Positions 1 through 7,298 are shown, numbered from the stretch's first letter. The stretch: DNA of 26,655 bases from Angelakisella sp. (GCA_020025195.1 JAHHSN010000020.1:1-26655); one strand, 5' to 3'. Notes: generated by a model from the sequence alone, not told the origin. Numbers and translations are program-made.

Positions 1-2
1 CA

Positions 3-83
3 GTGCAAAGTGGGTTGGAAACACTCCTCTCCCATCTGGAGTTGGTGCAGGGCGACGCTGCCCTGCTGTATGAAATGACTTGA
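3..83 (+). CDS. 3' end of an unknown protein gene (partial)
   Basis: An open frame enters from the left edge and ends at TGA 81-83, giving 26 codons (ending ..LLYEMT). The composition (Leu/Glu rich, helical) is protein-like, whereas the other two forward frames read Cys/Trp-rich or stop. The next gene starts 51 nt later on the same strand, so it could belong to the same transcription unit. Too little is present to name the family. Confidence 0.4.
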   Translation: MQSGLETLLSHLELVQGDAALLYEMT

Positions 84-134
84 CGGGACTATGCCCATGC
101 CAAGGATGCAGGTTAAGAAACGGAGAGAAATACC

Positions 135-488
135 ATGGTGAGAGATGGACTTGTGTTCAAAGATGAGGATGGTCAGGTCATTTTCAACCAGTACAGCTTC
201 TGCGAACTGGTGAAGCACCTGCTGGTGGAGCTGGTGGGGATTTCCTATGAGGAAGCCTCCCAGATAGTGGAACGCTCACCGCTGGCAGAGCCAGTGGCCG
301 ATGCCATGGGAGTGGCGATATTCAGCCATGACCTGCCTTATTACTGGGCTATGTTTTTCTACTATGGGAACGGTTATTGGTGGGAAAAGGGTATTCCAGC
401 GCAGCCAGAGGATATGGATGCCTATGAAGCTTTGGAAAAGAAAATTATGGAGAAATATGACTTAAAGGAACCCTTTGAGTGGGAATAA
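135..488 (+). CDS. Small acidic hypothetical protein
   Basis: This 117-residue protein is not recognised. It starts at ATG 135 with GGAGAG at 122-127, seven bases upstream. It is acidic and aromatic-rich, with a cluster of Tyr/Trp/Phe around residues 68-85 (YYWAMFFYYGNGYWW), and it has no signal peptide or clear membrane helix. The stop is followed almost at once by the next gene's ribosome binding site, so the two are probably co-transcribed. A single compact domain seems likely. Function is unknown. The size, acidity and company of other unrelated small acidic proteins would fit an immunity-type gene, but that is inference from context only. Confidence 0.75.
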   Translation: MVRDGLVFKDEDGQVIFNQYSFCELVKHLLVELVGISYEEASQIVERSPLAEPVADAMGVAIFSHDLPYYWAMFFYYGNGYWWEKGIPAQPEDMDAYEALEKKIMEKYDLKEPFEWE

Positions 489-500
489 GAGGTGAAATTT

Positions 501-860
501 ATGTTGGAGAAGCAAATGTATGAGCTGCTTGATAAACTGAGCCAAATCAATTATGAAGAGCTCGATATAGACGATTTCTTAGATCAAAGAGACAGTGATC
601 CTTTTGACAGCGAATGGGTCAGGGTTTATCAGGCTCTCGAAGAACTGAAAAAGGGAAAAACGGTTGTTGATACCCGAGAAATAGAGAAGAAAGCATACAT
701 CACCGTCTACGAAAAATCGGAGAATGATGAGTTGGCGGGGTACATCTCTGACGACTTTGGATTGATTGCAGGTAGCAAACGGCTGGGCTACTCGGACGAA
801 TGGCTGGACAAGTTGATTTCCTGCTATGAAAATGCAAGGATACCTTGCGGGGAACTTTGA
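501..860 (+). CDS. Small acidic hypothetical protein
   Basis: This 119-residue protein is not recognised. I take ATG 501 rather than the in-frame GTG 492, because AGAGGTG (488-494) sits about six bases before 501 and would serve as its ribosome binding site, while GTG 492 lies inside that motif. The N-terminal half is strongly acidic (IDDFLDQRDSDPFDSEW at about residues 24-40) and predicted helical. The C-terminal half has beta-strand-like stretches (AYITVYE) and ends in a short helix. No signal peptide or membrane segment is visible. It lies 12 nt after the preceding gene and 13 nt before the next. Function is unknown. Confidence 0.75.
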   Translation: MLEKQMYELLDKLSQINYEELDIDDFLDQRDSDPFDSEWVRVYQALEELKKGKTVVDTREIEKKAYITVYEKSENDELAGYISDDFGLIAGSKRLGYSDEWLDKLISCYENARIPCGEL

Positions 861-873
861 GGGAGGCATTGCC

Positions 874-1653
874 ATGGGACTTGATATTTACGCCGGAACA
901 CTGACCCGGTACTATTCGCACAACTGGAAAAACGCTGTCCAGCAGTGGGCGGAGGAAAACGGCTACACCTTCCAAAAAATCACACCGGATGGCGACCCGG
1001 TAGCCGACGAGGAGGAACTGAGCCCTGCAGAAGTCCAGGGGCTCGTGGCGAATTGGCGGGATCAGATCCTGGCCGCCGTTTCCCAGCCTGGGCAGGCTCC
1101 CTATGCCCCCTGGCCGGAAGATAACGAGAAGCCCTACTACACCGACAAACCGGATTGGGATGCCTTCGGCGCTATGCTGCTGGTGGCTGCTTGCCATACA
1201 TACAATGAGCCAGTGCCGCCCACTGTGGAGAAGGGCTGGGACTTCATGGAGCATCCTATGATCGCCCGGCTCACAGCAGATGAGGGGCGGGTGTGGTCGC
1301 TGTTCCGGGGAGCTACCTGGTGGCTCCCTTTGGCGGATGCCTTTCTGTTTCAAGCCCCCTTGCCCACCGATGATACGGCTGCGATTGGCACTGTGGGCGG
1401 TCTGCGGAAGGAGCTTGAGAAGCTGAATCAGCTAGCATGGAAGGCCGATGAGGATACCATTCTCAACTGGACCGAAACAGAGGGCTATCCGGTGGACGGC
1501 ACCGTGGGGCCGGACGGGCATTACAGCAAAGCGGATATCCCGGAGCATACCCAGTATGATACTGAATCCCTGGCTAAGTTCGCCTTCTCGATGTTCTGGC
1601 AGGCCATGCGGTTTGCAGAGGAGCAGCAGGTGCCCGTCTTGCTGGACTACTGA
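874..1653 (+). CDS. Hypothetical protein, 259 aa, family unnamed
   Basis: Start ATG 874 is chosen because GGGAGG (861-866) is seven bases upstream. The longer in-frame start at 826 lies inside the previous gene and lacks such a site. The protein begins MGLDIYAGTLTRYYSHNWK, a form I believe recurs in uncharacterised Firmicutes proteins, but I cannot attach a named domain. It is soluble, acidic and tryptophan-rich, with a helical region near residues 170-190 (GLRKELEKLNQLAWKADED) and a helical C-terminus. It is the third gene in a same-strand run of small proteins of unknown role. No catalytic motif is evident. Confidence 0.72.
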   Translation: MGLDIYAGTLTRYYSHNWKNAVQQWAEENGYTFQKITPDGDPVADEEELSPAEVQGLVANWRDQILAAVSQPGQAPYAPWPEDNEKPYYTDKPDWDAFGAMLLVAACHTYNEPVPPTVEKGWDFMEHPMIARLTADEGRVWSLFRGATWWLPLADAFLFQAPLPTDDTAAIGTVGGLRKELEKLNQLAWKADEDTILNWTETEGYPVDGTVGPDGHYSKADIPEHTQYDTESLAKFAFSMFWQAMRFAEEQQVPVLLDY

Positions 1654-1683
1654 TGGAGCGTCACTGAAAAAAGTGGATCAACC

Positions 1684-1901
1684 ATGAGCGATGAAGTGTT
1701 CCGGCAGAACCCGGAAGATGAAAAAGGCCCCCGGCCCGGCGGCCCCTATCTCATCCAAATGCCGCTCAAAGAACCGGCAGTCATGCCGGACAAAAACGAA
1801 ACTGGCAGATGCCATTGAGAACCGGCTCCATGCGGAGACTGTCGACAATCCTGCCGTTCTGTGCTATCATGAGACCACTACAAGCGAATGGGAGAAGCAA
1901 A
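1684..1901 (+). pseudogene. Frameshifted and truncated gene remnant
   Basis: From ATG 1684 a good coding frame (MSDEVFRQNPEDEKGPRPGG..) runs 44 codons to TGA 1816-1818. A second good frame, offset by one base, continues from about 1793 (TKLADAIENRLHAETVDNPAV) to about 1901. The two join cleanly if one A is removed from the A5 run at 1792-1796, reading ..MPDKTKLADAIENRL... So a single-base insertion (or sequencing error) broke the gene. The corrected frame then runs into the phosphatase start at 1902 and becomes out-of-frame sequence, so the 3' part is missing too. From memory the N-terminus recalls long DUF4261-type hypothetical proteins. This is unverified. Confidence 0.6.
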
Positions 1902-2369
1902 ATGACGAGGATACTGTTTGTATGCCATGGCAACATCTGCCGCAGTCCGATGGCAGAGTTTGTAATGAAGGATATGGTGAAGAATGCGGGTCTGGAGGAA
2001 AAGTTTCAGATCGAGTCCGCAGCAACCAGCACCGAGGAGATCGGGAACCCGGTCTATCCTCCGGTACAAAAGATACTCAAGGCGCATGGGATCGACCCGA
2101 CAGGCAAGACTGCCCGCCAGCTCCAAAACGAGGATTACGAGCGGTATAACCTGCTGATCGGCATGGATAGAGCGAACCTTCGCAATATGCACCGTATCTG
2201 CGGCGGCGATCATGCGGGTAAGATACACCTCCTCATGGACTTTACCGACCGCCCCGGCGATGTGGCCGACCCATGGTATACGCGGGACTTCGAGACCACC
2301 TGGCAGGATGTAACGGAGGGCTGCCGAAAATTACTTGATTCTTTGAAAAGAAATGATGTGCTCCTGTGA
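1902..2369 (+). CDS. Low molecular weight protein tyrosine phosphatase
   Basis: This 155-residue protein has the standard size of the family, cytosolic phosphatases that hydrolyse phosphotyrosine through a cysteinyl-phosphate intermediate. The active-site loop CHGNICRS is at residues 8-15, with nucleophile Cys8 and Arg14 (CX5R). The general-acid motif DPWY has Asp123 in the usual C-terminal place. Start ATG 1902 gives the canonical MTRILFVCHGN opening, with GGAGAA at 1891-1896. The upstream in-frame codons from 1809 overlap the gene remnant and do not resemble the family. No tyrosine kinase or capsule genes are adjacent, so the substrate is unknown. The gene may be the last of the left-hand unit. 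The next clear terminator is at about 2570. Confidence 0.93.
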   Translation: MTRILFVCHGNICRSPMAEFVMKDMVKNAGLEEKFQIESAATSTEEIGNPVYPPVQKILKAHGIDPTGKTARQLQNEDYERYNLLIGMDRANLRNMHRICGGDHAGKIHLLMDFTDRPGDVADPWYTRDFETTWQDVTEGCRKLLDSLKRNDVLL

Positions 2370-2569
2370 GGCAGAAAGATTTTCTTAAGCTTTTGAGGAT
2401 AAGCGTATTTTACACCGCGGGGTTGGTGAGGAATCGGTTAGCAGAATCCACCGCAGCATAAATGGCCAATATGCCCGAGAGTGTTTCAGAGCCGGATAAT
2501 TCGTCTGCAAAGAAAGACTGAATTCGGCCTGTCAACCAGAATCAGGCAGGCAAAATAAAAATAGCTCTT
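2370..2569. other. Intergenic stretch without a recognisable gene
   Basis: No start codon with a ribosome binding site and no coding-like frame of useful length was seen. A short open stretch around 2411-2500 on the plus strand ends in TAA with no start, and I do not regard it as a gene. The segment leads into the terminator at 2570. Confidence 0.6.
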
Positions 2570-2604
2570 AGAAAGACACACCAAATCGGTGAGTCTTTCT
2601 TTTT
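2570..2604 (+). terminator. Rho-independent terminator
   Basis: AGAAAGAC (2570-2577) pairs with GTCTTTCT (2593-2600). An inner CACC/GGTG stem closes around an AAATC loop, with one A/A mismatch between the stems, and a T5 tract follows. It lies about 200 bases after the phosphatase gene. The T-tract is also the left boundary of the IS200-like repeat. Confidence 0.75.
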
Positions 2605-2614
2605 GTATAAAGAA

Positions 2615-2637
2615 AACCACTCGCTGGGCGAGTGGTT
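2615..2637. repeat. Perfect 10-bp inverted repeat (IS200-like left-end hairpin)
   Basis: AACCACTCGC, loop TGG, GCGAGTGGTT. The same hairpin with one change occurs at 25310-25332. It has no T-tract after it, so it is not a terminator in its own right. Confidence 0.8.
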
Positions 2638-2741
2638 CAAAAGAAGCCTTCTGGCGATGATGCAGAAAGAAAAACTCCCTTTGTTATAATGAAAGAGCGG
2701 TTTGCAACTGCCCAAACAAAAAACAAAGGGAGGTCGTCAGA

Positions 2742-2828
2742 GTAAACGACATCAATAGTTTATTGCATACAAAGTGGAATTGCAGATGCCATATCGTCCC
2801 CGCGCCCAGATGCCGGAGGAAGGCGTGA
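2742..2828 (+). pseudogene. tnpA: N-terminal relic of an IS200-like (Y1) transposase
   Basis: In frame from 2742 the sequence reads VNDINSLLHTKWNCRCHIV.. and stops at TGA 2826-2828. This closely matches what I recall of IS200 TnpA N-termini (MNDINSLSHTKWNCKYHIVF). The start codon is lost (GTA in place of ATG), and the reading stops after 28 codons, before the HUH motif and the catalytic tyrosine. A GGGAGG ribosome binding site remains upstream. Only the first fifth of a roughly 150-residue protein is present, so it is not functional. The match is from memory and was not searched. Confidence 0.65.
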
Positions 2829-2933
2829 GAAACATCAAAATGCAAAGCGCGCAGTACAAAGCGGACATCATTCAATAAAGAATGCTTTATAGGAAACGGC
2901 TGTTTCGGCGGCGGTTAAGCAAGGGGAGAGCGC

Positions 2934-3611
2934 TCACTCCTCCCGGCCCACGGAGCGCAGTCCCTCTTTTGCCGCGCGGTCCAGTCCCTCCCGGTCCAGA
3001 AGCTCAATGGAGCGGTAGGCGGTCTTGAGAAGCCCCTTCTTCCGAAAAGAATTGAGCACCCTTGAGACCGTCGCGCGGTCCATCCCGATGTACCAGCCAA
3101 TCTCCTCGTGGGTGTAGGGAAGATGGGTCTCGGTGACGCCCCGTTCGGGATTGGGGTTCGCGGTCTCCCGCAGGAGGAACGCCGCCACCCGCCCGAACCG
3201 GTTGAGAAAGTGGATGTCATGAATGAGATAGGAGAGATGGTTCATGGTGACGGAACAGAGCTGCAGCAGCTTTTTGGTGAGCTGCGGATGCTTCCCAAGG
3301 CAGTGGAGCAGCTGGTCGATGGAACAGCTGATCAGCTCCACATGGTTGATGGCAAACACCGAGGTGGGGTGGGCGCTGTGCCGCAGGAATGCCGATTCCC
3401 CAAAAATGCGACCCTCCTCCACCACCCGCAGGACGATCTCCTCACCGTTCTGCGCATGGAAAATGACCCGCACCCGCCCCGAAAGCACAATGCAGAGGTC
3501 GTTGGCGGAATCGCCCTCAAAGTGGATCGGCTGGTTCGGCAGAAAGGAAAGCAGGGTGCCTTCTTGGGACAAAATAACAAGCTCCTCATCGGAAAAGCGA
3601 ATTTGTTCCAT
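2934..3611 (-). CDS. Crp/Fnr-family transcriptional regulator
   Basis: This 225-residue protein has the family length. An N-terminal cyclic-nucleotide-binding-type beta-barrel (about residues 15-110, with LCIVLSGRVRVIF and GRIFGESAFL) is followed by a long dimer helix. A C-terminal Crp-type winged helix-turn-helix lies at about residues 160-200 (EEIGWYIGMDRATVSRVLNSF). It lacks the N-terminal cysteine set of FNR, so an iron-sulfur oxygen sensor is unlikely, and the ligand is unknown. Start ATG 3611 has GGAGGT five bases upstream. It is transcribed away from the SNF-type transporter at 3700, and a palindrome lies between them, so autoregulation and control of the transporter are likely (inference). 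Confidence 0.92.
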   Translation of the reverse strand: MEQIRFSDEELVILSQEGTLLSFLPNQPIHFEGDSANDLCIVLSGRVRVIFHAQNGEEIVLRVVEEGRIFGESAFLRHSAHPTSVFAINHVELISCSIDQLLHCLGKHPQLTKKLLQLCSVTMNHLSYLIHDIHFLNRFGRVAAFLLRETANPNPERGVTETHLPYTHEEIGWYIGMDRATVSRVLNSFRKKGLLKTAYRSIELLDREGLDRAAKEGLRSVGREE

Positions 3612-3629
3612 AGTAACCTCCGAATTGTG

Positions 3630-3644
3630 ATTTGTGGCACAAAT
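3630..3644. promoter_or_regulatory. Palindromic operator candidate between regulator and transporter
   Basis: ATTTGTG-G-CACAAAT is a perfect 7-bp inverted repeat around one base, similar in size and symmetry to Crp/Fnr-family sites. It abuts the -10 box of the regulator promoter and covers its predicted start point, which fits autorepression. It is 56 bases from the transporter start codon. Binding by the neighbouring regulator is inferred. Confidence 0.6.
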
Positions 3645-3673
3645 ATTATAGCGAATTTATGGTATCCTAGCAA
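3645..3673 (-). promoter_or_regulatory. Promoter of the Crp/Fnr regulator gene
   Basis: On the minus strand, TTGCTA (3668-3673) and TATAAT (3645-3650) are separated by exactly 17 bases. The predicted start of transcription is near 3638, at the centre of the adjoining palindrome. Confidence 0.75.
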
Positions 3674-3699
3674 CAGCTTTTTGAGAAAAGGAGAAAATT

Positions 3700-5079
3700 A
3701 TGAAACCCAGAGAATCACTCGGCAGCCGCTTAGGCTTCATTTTCCTCAGTGCGGGCTGCGCCATCGGAATCGGCAATGTCTGGCGGTTCCCTTATGTCGT
3801 CGGCAACTACGGCGGCGGCATCTTTGTACTGTTCTATCTTATTTTTTTGGTCATCCTCGGCCTTCCTGTCCTGACAATGGAATTTGCCATCGGACGTTCC
3901 AGCCAGCGCAGCATCATCACGGCTTATCAAAAGCTGGAAAAGCCAGGCGATAAGTGGCATTGGCACGGCGTCCACGGTATGGTGGGCAACTACATTCTGA
4001 TGTTCTTCTATACCAGCGTTGCCGGCTGGATGCTGAGCTACTTTGTAAAATATCTGAGCGGCTCCATGGAGGGCATTACTGAGGTCTCCGCTTACGAGGA
4101 AATCTTTGGAACAATGCTTGGAAACCCTCTGGAGACCGGTCTTTTCATGCTCATTATTGTTCTGGTCAGCATCCTTATCTGCAGCCTTGGTCTGCAAAAC
4201 GGCGTGGAGCGTGTTACCAAGTGGATGATGGGGATCCTCCTTGTGCTCATCGTGGTACTTGCCGTGCACAGCCTCACCCTGCCCGGCGCCGCTGAGGGTC
4301 TCAAGTTCTATCTTGTTCCCAATATGCAGCAGGTCCAAGAGATCGGTCTTATCAAGATCATTGTAGAGGCGATGAACCAGAGCTTCTTCACCCTCAGCCT
4401 CGGTATCGGTGCCATGCTCATCTTTGGCAGTTATCTTCCCAAGGACCACACCCTTCTCGGTCAGAGCATGCAGATTATCCTGCTCGATACCTTCGTCGCC
4501 ATCACCTCCGGCCTCATCATTTTCCCCGCCTGCGCGAGCTTTGGCGTGAATGTGAAGTCCGGCCCCGCGCTCATCTTCCACACTCTGCCGAACGTCTTCT
4601 CCGGGATGACCGGCAGCCGCGTCTGGGGTACGCTGTTCTTCCTCTTTATGACCTTTGCTGCGCTCAGCACCGTTGTTGCAGTCATCGAGAATCTGCTGGC
4701 CTGCTGCATGGATAAATTCCACTGGAGCCGAGGCAAGGCCTGCATCGTCAACTTCGTCATCATTACTGTGTTCAGTATCCCCTGTGTTCTGGGCTACAAC
4801 CTCTGGAGCAATATCCAGCCCATGGGTGGTACCATCTTGGACTTCGAGGACTTCCTTGTCAGCAATCTGCTTCTTCCCATTGGCAGCCTGATCTTCGTTT
4901 TGTTCTGTGTCAGCAAAAAGCATGGCTGGGGCTTTAAGAACTACCTCGATGAGGTTAATACCGGTGTCGGCATCAAGATGCCGAGCTGGATCCGTCCTTA
5001 TGTGACCTATGTTCTGCCGGTCATCGTAGCGATTATCATCGTCATCAGCATCGGTTCCAAGCTGTTCCCCACGGCGTAA
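3700..5079 (+). CDS. SNF family sodium-dependent amino-acid-type transporter
   Basis: This 459-residue integral membrane protein has about eleven hydrophobic segments, as in bacterial neurotransmitter:sodium symporters such as MhsT. The signature GNVWRFPY lies in the first membrane helix (residues 26-33), after SAGCAIGI, where the family binds Na+ and substrate, and a glycine-rich stretch follows. Members usually import hydrophobic or aromatic amino acids with Na+, but the substrate here cannot be read from sequence. Start ATG 3700 has AAAGGAG upstream. It is divergent from the Crp/Fnr regulator and shares its control region. I could not identify a convincing -35/-10 pair for this gene. A bidirectional terminator follows directly. 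Confidence 0.95.
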   Translation: MKPRESLGSRLGFIFLSAGCAIGIGNVWRFPYVVGNYGGGIFVLFYLIFLVILGLPVLTMEFAIGRSSQRSIITAYQKLEKPGDKWHWHGVHGMVGNYILMFFYTSVAGWMLSYFVKYLSGSMEGITEVSAYEEIFGTMLGNPLETGLFMLIIVLVSILICSLGLQNGVERVTKWMMGILLVLIVVLAVHSLTLPGAAEGLKFYLVPNMQQVQEIGLIKIIVEAMNQSFFTLSLGIGAMLIFGSYLPKDHTLLGQSMQIILLDTFVAITSGLIIFPACASFGVNVKSGPALIFHTLPNVFSGMTGSRVWGTLFFLFMTFAALSTVVAVIENLLACCMDKFHWSRGKACIVNFVIITVFSIPCVLGYNLWSNIQPMGGTILDFEDFLVSNLLLPIGSLIFVLFCVSKKHGWGFKNYLDEVNTGVGIKMPSWIRPYVTYVLPVIVAIIIVISIGSKLFPTA

Positions 5080-5087
5080 TTTTTCAT

Positions 5088-5119
5088 AAAAAAGTCCGAC
5101 CATTCGGTCGGACTTTTTT
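5088..5119. terminator. Bidirectional Rho-independent terminator
   Basis: A6 then GTCCGACC (5094-5101), loop ATTC, GGTCGGAC (5106-5113) and T6. It serves the transporter on the plus strand and, read in reverse, the Nudix gene whose stop codon is at 5121-5123. Confidence 0.93.
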
Positions 5120-5120
5120 C

Positions 5121-5516
5121 TTATTGGGCAGTTCGCTTTTCCTCAAAAATCCGCTTCAGAATTTCTACATCGGCGGGGCAGAAGGGAAGGGCAAGGGCTT
5201 CCTCCGGGGTCACCCATTTAAGCGCCGCGTGCTCCAGAAGCTGCGGCGTCCCCTCCCGGAGACGGCAGTGGTAGAGAGAAAGATGCACGGTGAGGTCGGG
5301 GTAGCGGTGGGTCACCTCCATAAAGAGGGAACCGACCGCGACGGTGACGCCCAGCTCCTCACGGCATTCCCGGAGGAGCGCGGCTTCTTTGGTTTCGCCC
5401 GGTTCCACCTTGCCGCCCGCAAACTCCCAAAGGAACGCCCGCGCCTTATGCTCGGGCCTTTGGCAGGCGAGAAAGTGGTTTCCCTCCCAGATGAGCGCCG
5501 CGACCACCTCTGTCAT
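5121..5516 (-). CDS. Nudix hydrolase, MutT-like (8-oxo-dGTP diphosphatase type)
   Basis: This 131-residue protein has a complete Nudix box GX5EX7REUXEEXGU: G35, E41, R49-E50, E53-E54, G56. The box coordinates the metal that drives hydrolysis of a nucleoside diphosphate-X bond. Overall form and length match MutT-like proteins (VVAALIWEGNHFLACQRP, then LWEFAGGKVEPGE), which remove oxidised nucleotides, though related Nudix enzymes cleave other substrates. I start at ATG 5516, because GGGGGAT lies about six bases upstream. The longer in-frame reading to 5582 runs through that site. It is a lone gene, convergent with the transporter. Confidence 0.9.
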   Translation of the reverse strand: MTEVVAALIWEGNHFLACQRPEHKARAFLWEFAGGKVEPGETKEAALLRECREELGVTVAVGSLFMEVTHRYPDLTVHLSLYHCRLREGTPQLLEHAALKWVTPEEALALPFCPADVEILKRIFEEKRTAQ

Positions 5517-5654
5517 GGAATATCCCCCTTTTTTAATAAGCTTGCTTTTCCCTATCATAATCTCATGTTTTATCTTTTGCAAACCAAAATGAGGAAATAT
5601 TTACGTTCTGTTCAAAGGATGATCATCGTTTTAGCAAAAACGGAGCGGGTTTGG

Positions 5655-5663
5655 TGGTATAAT
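5655..5663 (+). promoter_or_regulatory. Extended -10 promoter of the amidohydrolase gene
   Basis: TGGTATAAT is a full TATAAT box (5658-5663) with the TGn extension. No good -35 is visible at 16-18 bases. It lies 28 bases before the start codon. Confidence 0.6.
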
Positions 5664-5690
5664 AAAGAAAAGAAATGAAACGGAGGCGTC

Positions 5691-7280
5691 ATGATGCAAA
5701 AGCTTTACTACGGCGGAACCGTTCTCCCCATGACGGGAGAGGGAAACTATGCCGAAGCGCTCCTTACCGAGGGAGACAAGATCCTGGCGGTGGGGGACTG
5801 CCGCACCTTAAAAGAGATGGCCGAGGAGCCGGAGGAAATCGACCTCGCGGGCGCCTGCCTGATGCCCGCCTTTATCGATCCGCACAGCCATTTTTCTCAG
5901 CTGGCGTCGGGGCTGGCGCAGGCAGATTTCACCGGCGTTACGTCCGTCGAGGAGATGCGGGAGCGCATAAACCGCTATATGCAGGAAAAATCCGTCAAGG
6001 AGGGCGAATGCATCATTGCCCACGGCTATGACAACAACCGCTTCCCCGATGGCAAAAACCCGTCCCTTTCTCAGATCGATACCCTCGTGGAGAAGAACCC
6101 GCTCATCATCATGCATAAATCCGGTCACATGGGACTCCTGAACAGCCTTGCGCTCCGAATGGCCGGCATAACTCCGGAAAGCACCGCACCGGAGGGTGGG
6201 CGCATCGGCAAGGAAAACGGCAGGCTCACCGGGTATCTGGAGGAGAACGCCTTTATTGAGGTGCTGCGGAAGGCACCGCTTATAAAGCGAGAGGGAATGA
6301 CGGCGGCCTATGAGGCGGCACAGCAGAAATACGCCTCCTACGGCATTGCCACGGTGCAGGAGGGCGTCCTTGCTGCCCAGCTTTTCCCCCTCTATAAAGA
6401 CCTGTTCGCTTCCGGCAGGCTGAAACTCGATCTTGTGGGCTATCTGGAGCCTTCTTCCTATGAGGCGGCCAAAGAGACCTTCCCGGAGAGCTTGGGCAGG
6501 TATCATCAGCACTTTAAGATCGGCGGCGTCAAAATTTATCTGGACGGATCCCCGCAAGGCCGCACCGCCTGGATGCGGGAGCCCTACGAGGGCGAGAGCG
6601 ACTACCGGGGCTACGGCACCATGACGGATGAAGCGGTAACAGCGGTGATGGACAAGGTGGCGGAGGAGGGCGTCCAGCTTCTCGCCCACTGCAACGGCGA
6701 CGCCGCGGCGGCACAGATGATTCGCTGCCTTAGGGCCTGTGAGGAAAAATACCCGGAGATGAAAAATCTCCGCTCGGTGATGATCCATGCCCAGCTTTTG
6801 GGGAGAGATCAGATCCCCAAGATGATTCCTCTCGGACTTATGCCCTCCTTTTTTGTGGCGCACGTCTACCACTGGGGAGACGTCCATCTCAAAAACTTCG
6901 GGCCCGAGCGGGCGGAAAACATCAGCGCCGCGAAAACCGCCCTCGAGGCGGGGCTTCCCTTCACCTTCCATCAGGATTCGCCGGTCATCGAGCCCGATAT
7001 GCTGGAGACTGTCTGGTGCGCCGTCAACCGCAGAACCCTGGAGGGACGTACCCTTGGGGAGAATCAGCGCATTTCGGCCTATGACGCTTTGAAGGCAGTG
7101 ACGGTGAACGCCGCCTACCAGTACTTTGAGGAGGACCGGAAGGGCACGCTGGAGCCCGGCAAGCAGGCGGATCTTGTCATCCTCTCCGCGGACCCGCTCA
7201 AGGTCCCTGCCGAGGAGATCCGGGAGATCCGTGTCCTAAAAACCGTGAAGAGCGGGGAAGTCCTTTACTCAGCTGAATAA
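5691..7280 (+). CDS. Amidohydrolase family protein (YtcJ-like)
   Basis: This 529-residue protein belongs to the metal-dependent amidohydrolase superfamily, YtcJ/COG1574 branch. The metal-binding HxH is His65-Ser-His67 (FIDPHSHF), close after the usual N-terminal beta-sandwich strand. Further family landmarks are GGVKIYLDGSPQGRTAWM, LLAHCNGDAAA, VMIHAQLL and FHQDSPV (likely the catalytic Asp). The C-terminus (GTLEPGKQADLVILSADPL) closes the sandwich. Such enzymes hydrolyse C-N bonds in varied small molecules, and the substrate is not predictable. Start could be ATG 5691 or 5694. GGAGG at 5682-5686 is better spaced for 5694. It is a single gene with its own promoter and terminator, cytosolic with no signal peptide. 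Confidence 0.93.
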   Translation: MMQKLYYGGTVLPMTGEGNYAEALLTEGDKILAVGDCRTLKEMAEEPEEIDLAGACLMPAFIDPHSHFSQLASGLAQADFTGVTSVEEMRERINRYMQEKSVKEGECIIAHGYDNNRFPDGKNPSLSQIDTLVEKNPLIIMHKSGHMGLLNSLALRMAGITPESTAPEGGRIGKENGRLTGYLEENAFIEVLRKAPLIKREGMTAAYEAAQQKYASYGIATVQEGVLAAQLFPLYKDLFASGRLKLDLVGYLEPSSYEAAKETFPESLGRYHQHFKIGGVKIYLDGSPQGRTAWMREPYEGESDYRGYGTMTDEAVTAVMDKVAEEGVQLLAHCNGDAAAAQMIRCLRACEEKYPEMKNLRSVMIHAQLLGRDQIPKMIPLGLMPSFFVAHVYHWGDVHLKNFGPERAENISAAKTALEAGLPFTFHQDSPVIEPDMLETVWCAVNRRTLEGRTLGENQRISAYDALKAVTVNAAYQYFEEDRKGTLEPGKQADLVILSADPLKVPAEEIREIRVLKTVKSGEVLYSAE

Positions 7281-7298
7281 CGAGCCCGTATTTTTCAG

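Larger units (their letters stand above)
2599..2828 (+). mobile_element. Decayed IS200/IS605-type element (left end plus transposase relic)
   Basis: The segment carries a perfect 10-bp hairpin with a 3-nt loop at 2615-2637 (AACCACTCGC/GCGAGTGGTT). This is typical of the subterminal hairpin recognised by Y1 (HUH) transposases. A TATAAT-like box (TTATAAT, 2684-2690), a GGGAGG site (2728-2733) and a transposase-like reading frame follow. Positions 2599-2714 are repeated at 25294-25408. No right end could be assigned. A small stem ATAAAG/CTTTAT at 2875-2890 is a weak candidate. The element cannot move on its own. Confidence 0.65.

Noticed and set aside
1786..1800. Programmed ribosomal frameshift at the A5 run
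   Set aside because: The needed shift is +1, the heptamer C-AAA-AAC is not a standard slippery site, no stimulatory stem was seen, and the gene is also truncated downstream.
2615..2637. Hairpin taken as a transcription terminator
   Set aside because: No T-tract follows the stem, and the same hairpin recurs in the second IS200-like end, so it belongs to the element.
3730..5103. 457-codon minus-strand frame over the transporter
   Set aside because: The product is full of Asp/Glu/His/Asn, a typical mirror of a hydrophobic membrane protein. It has no ribosome binding site and crosses the terminator.
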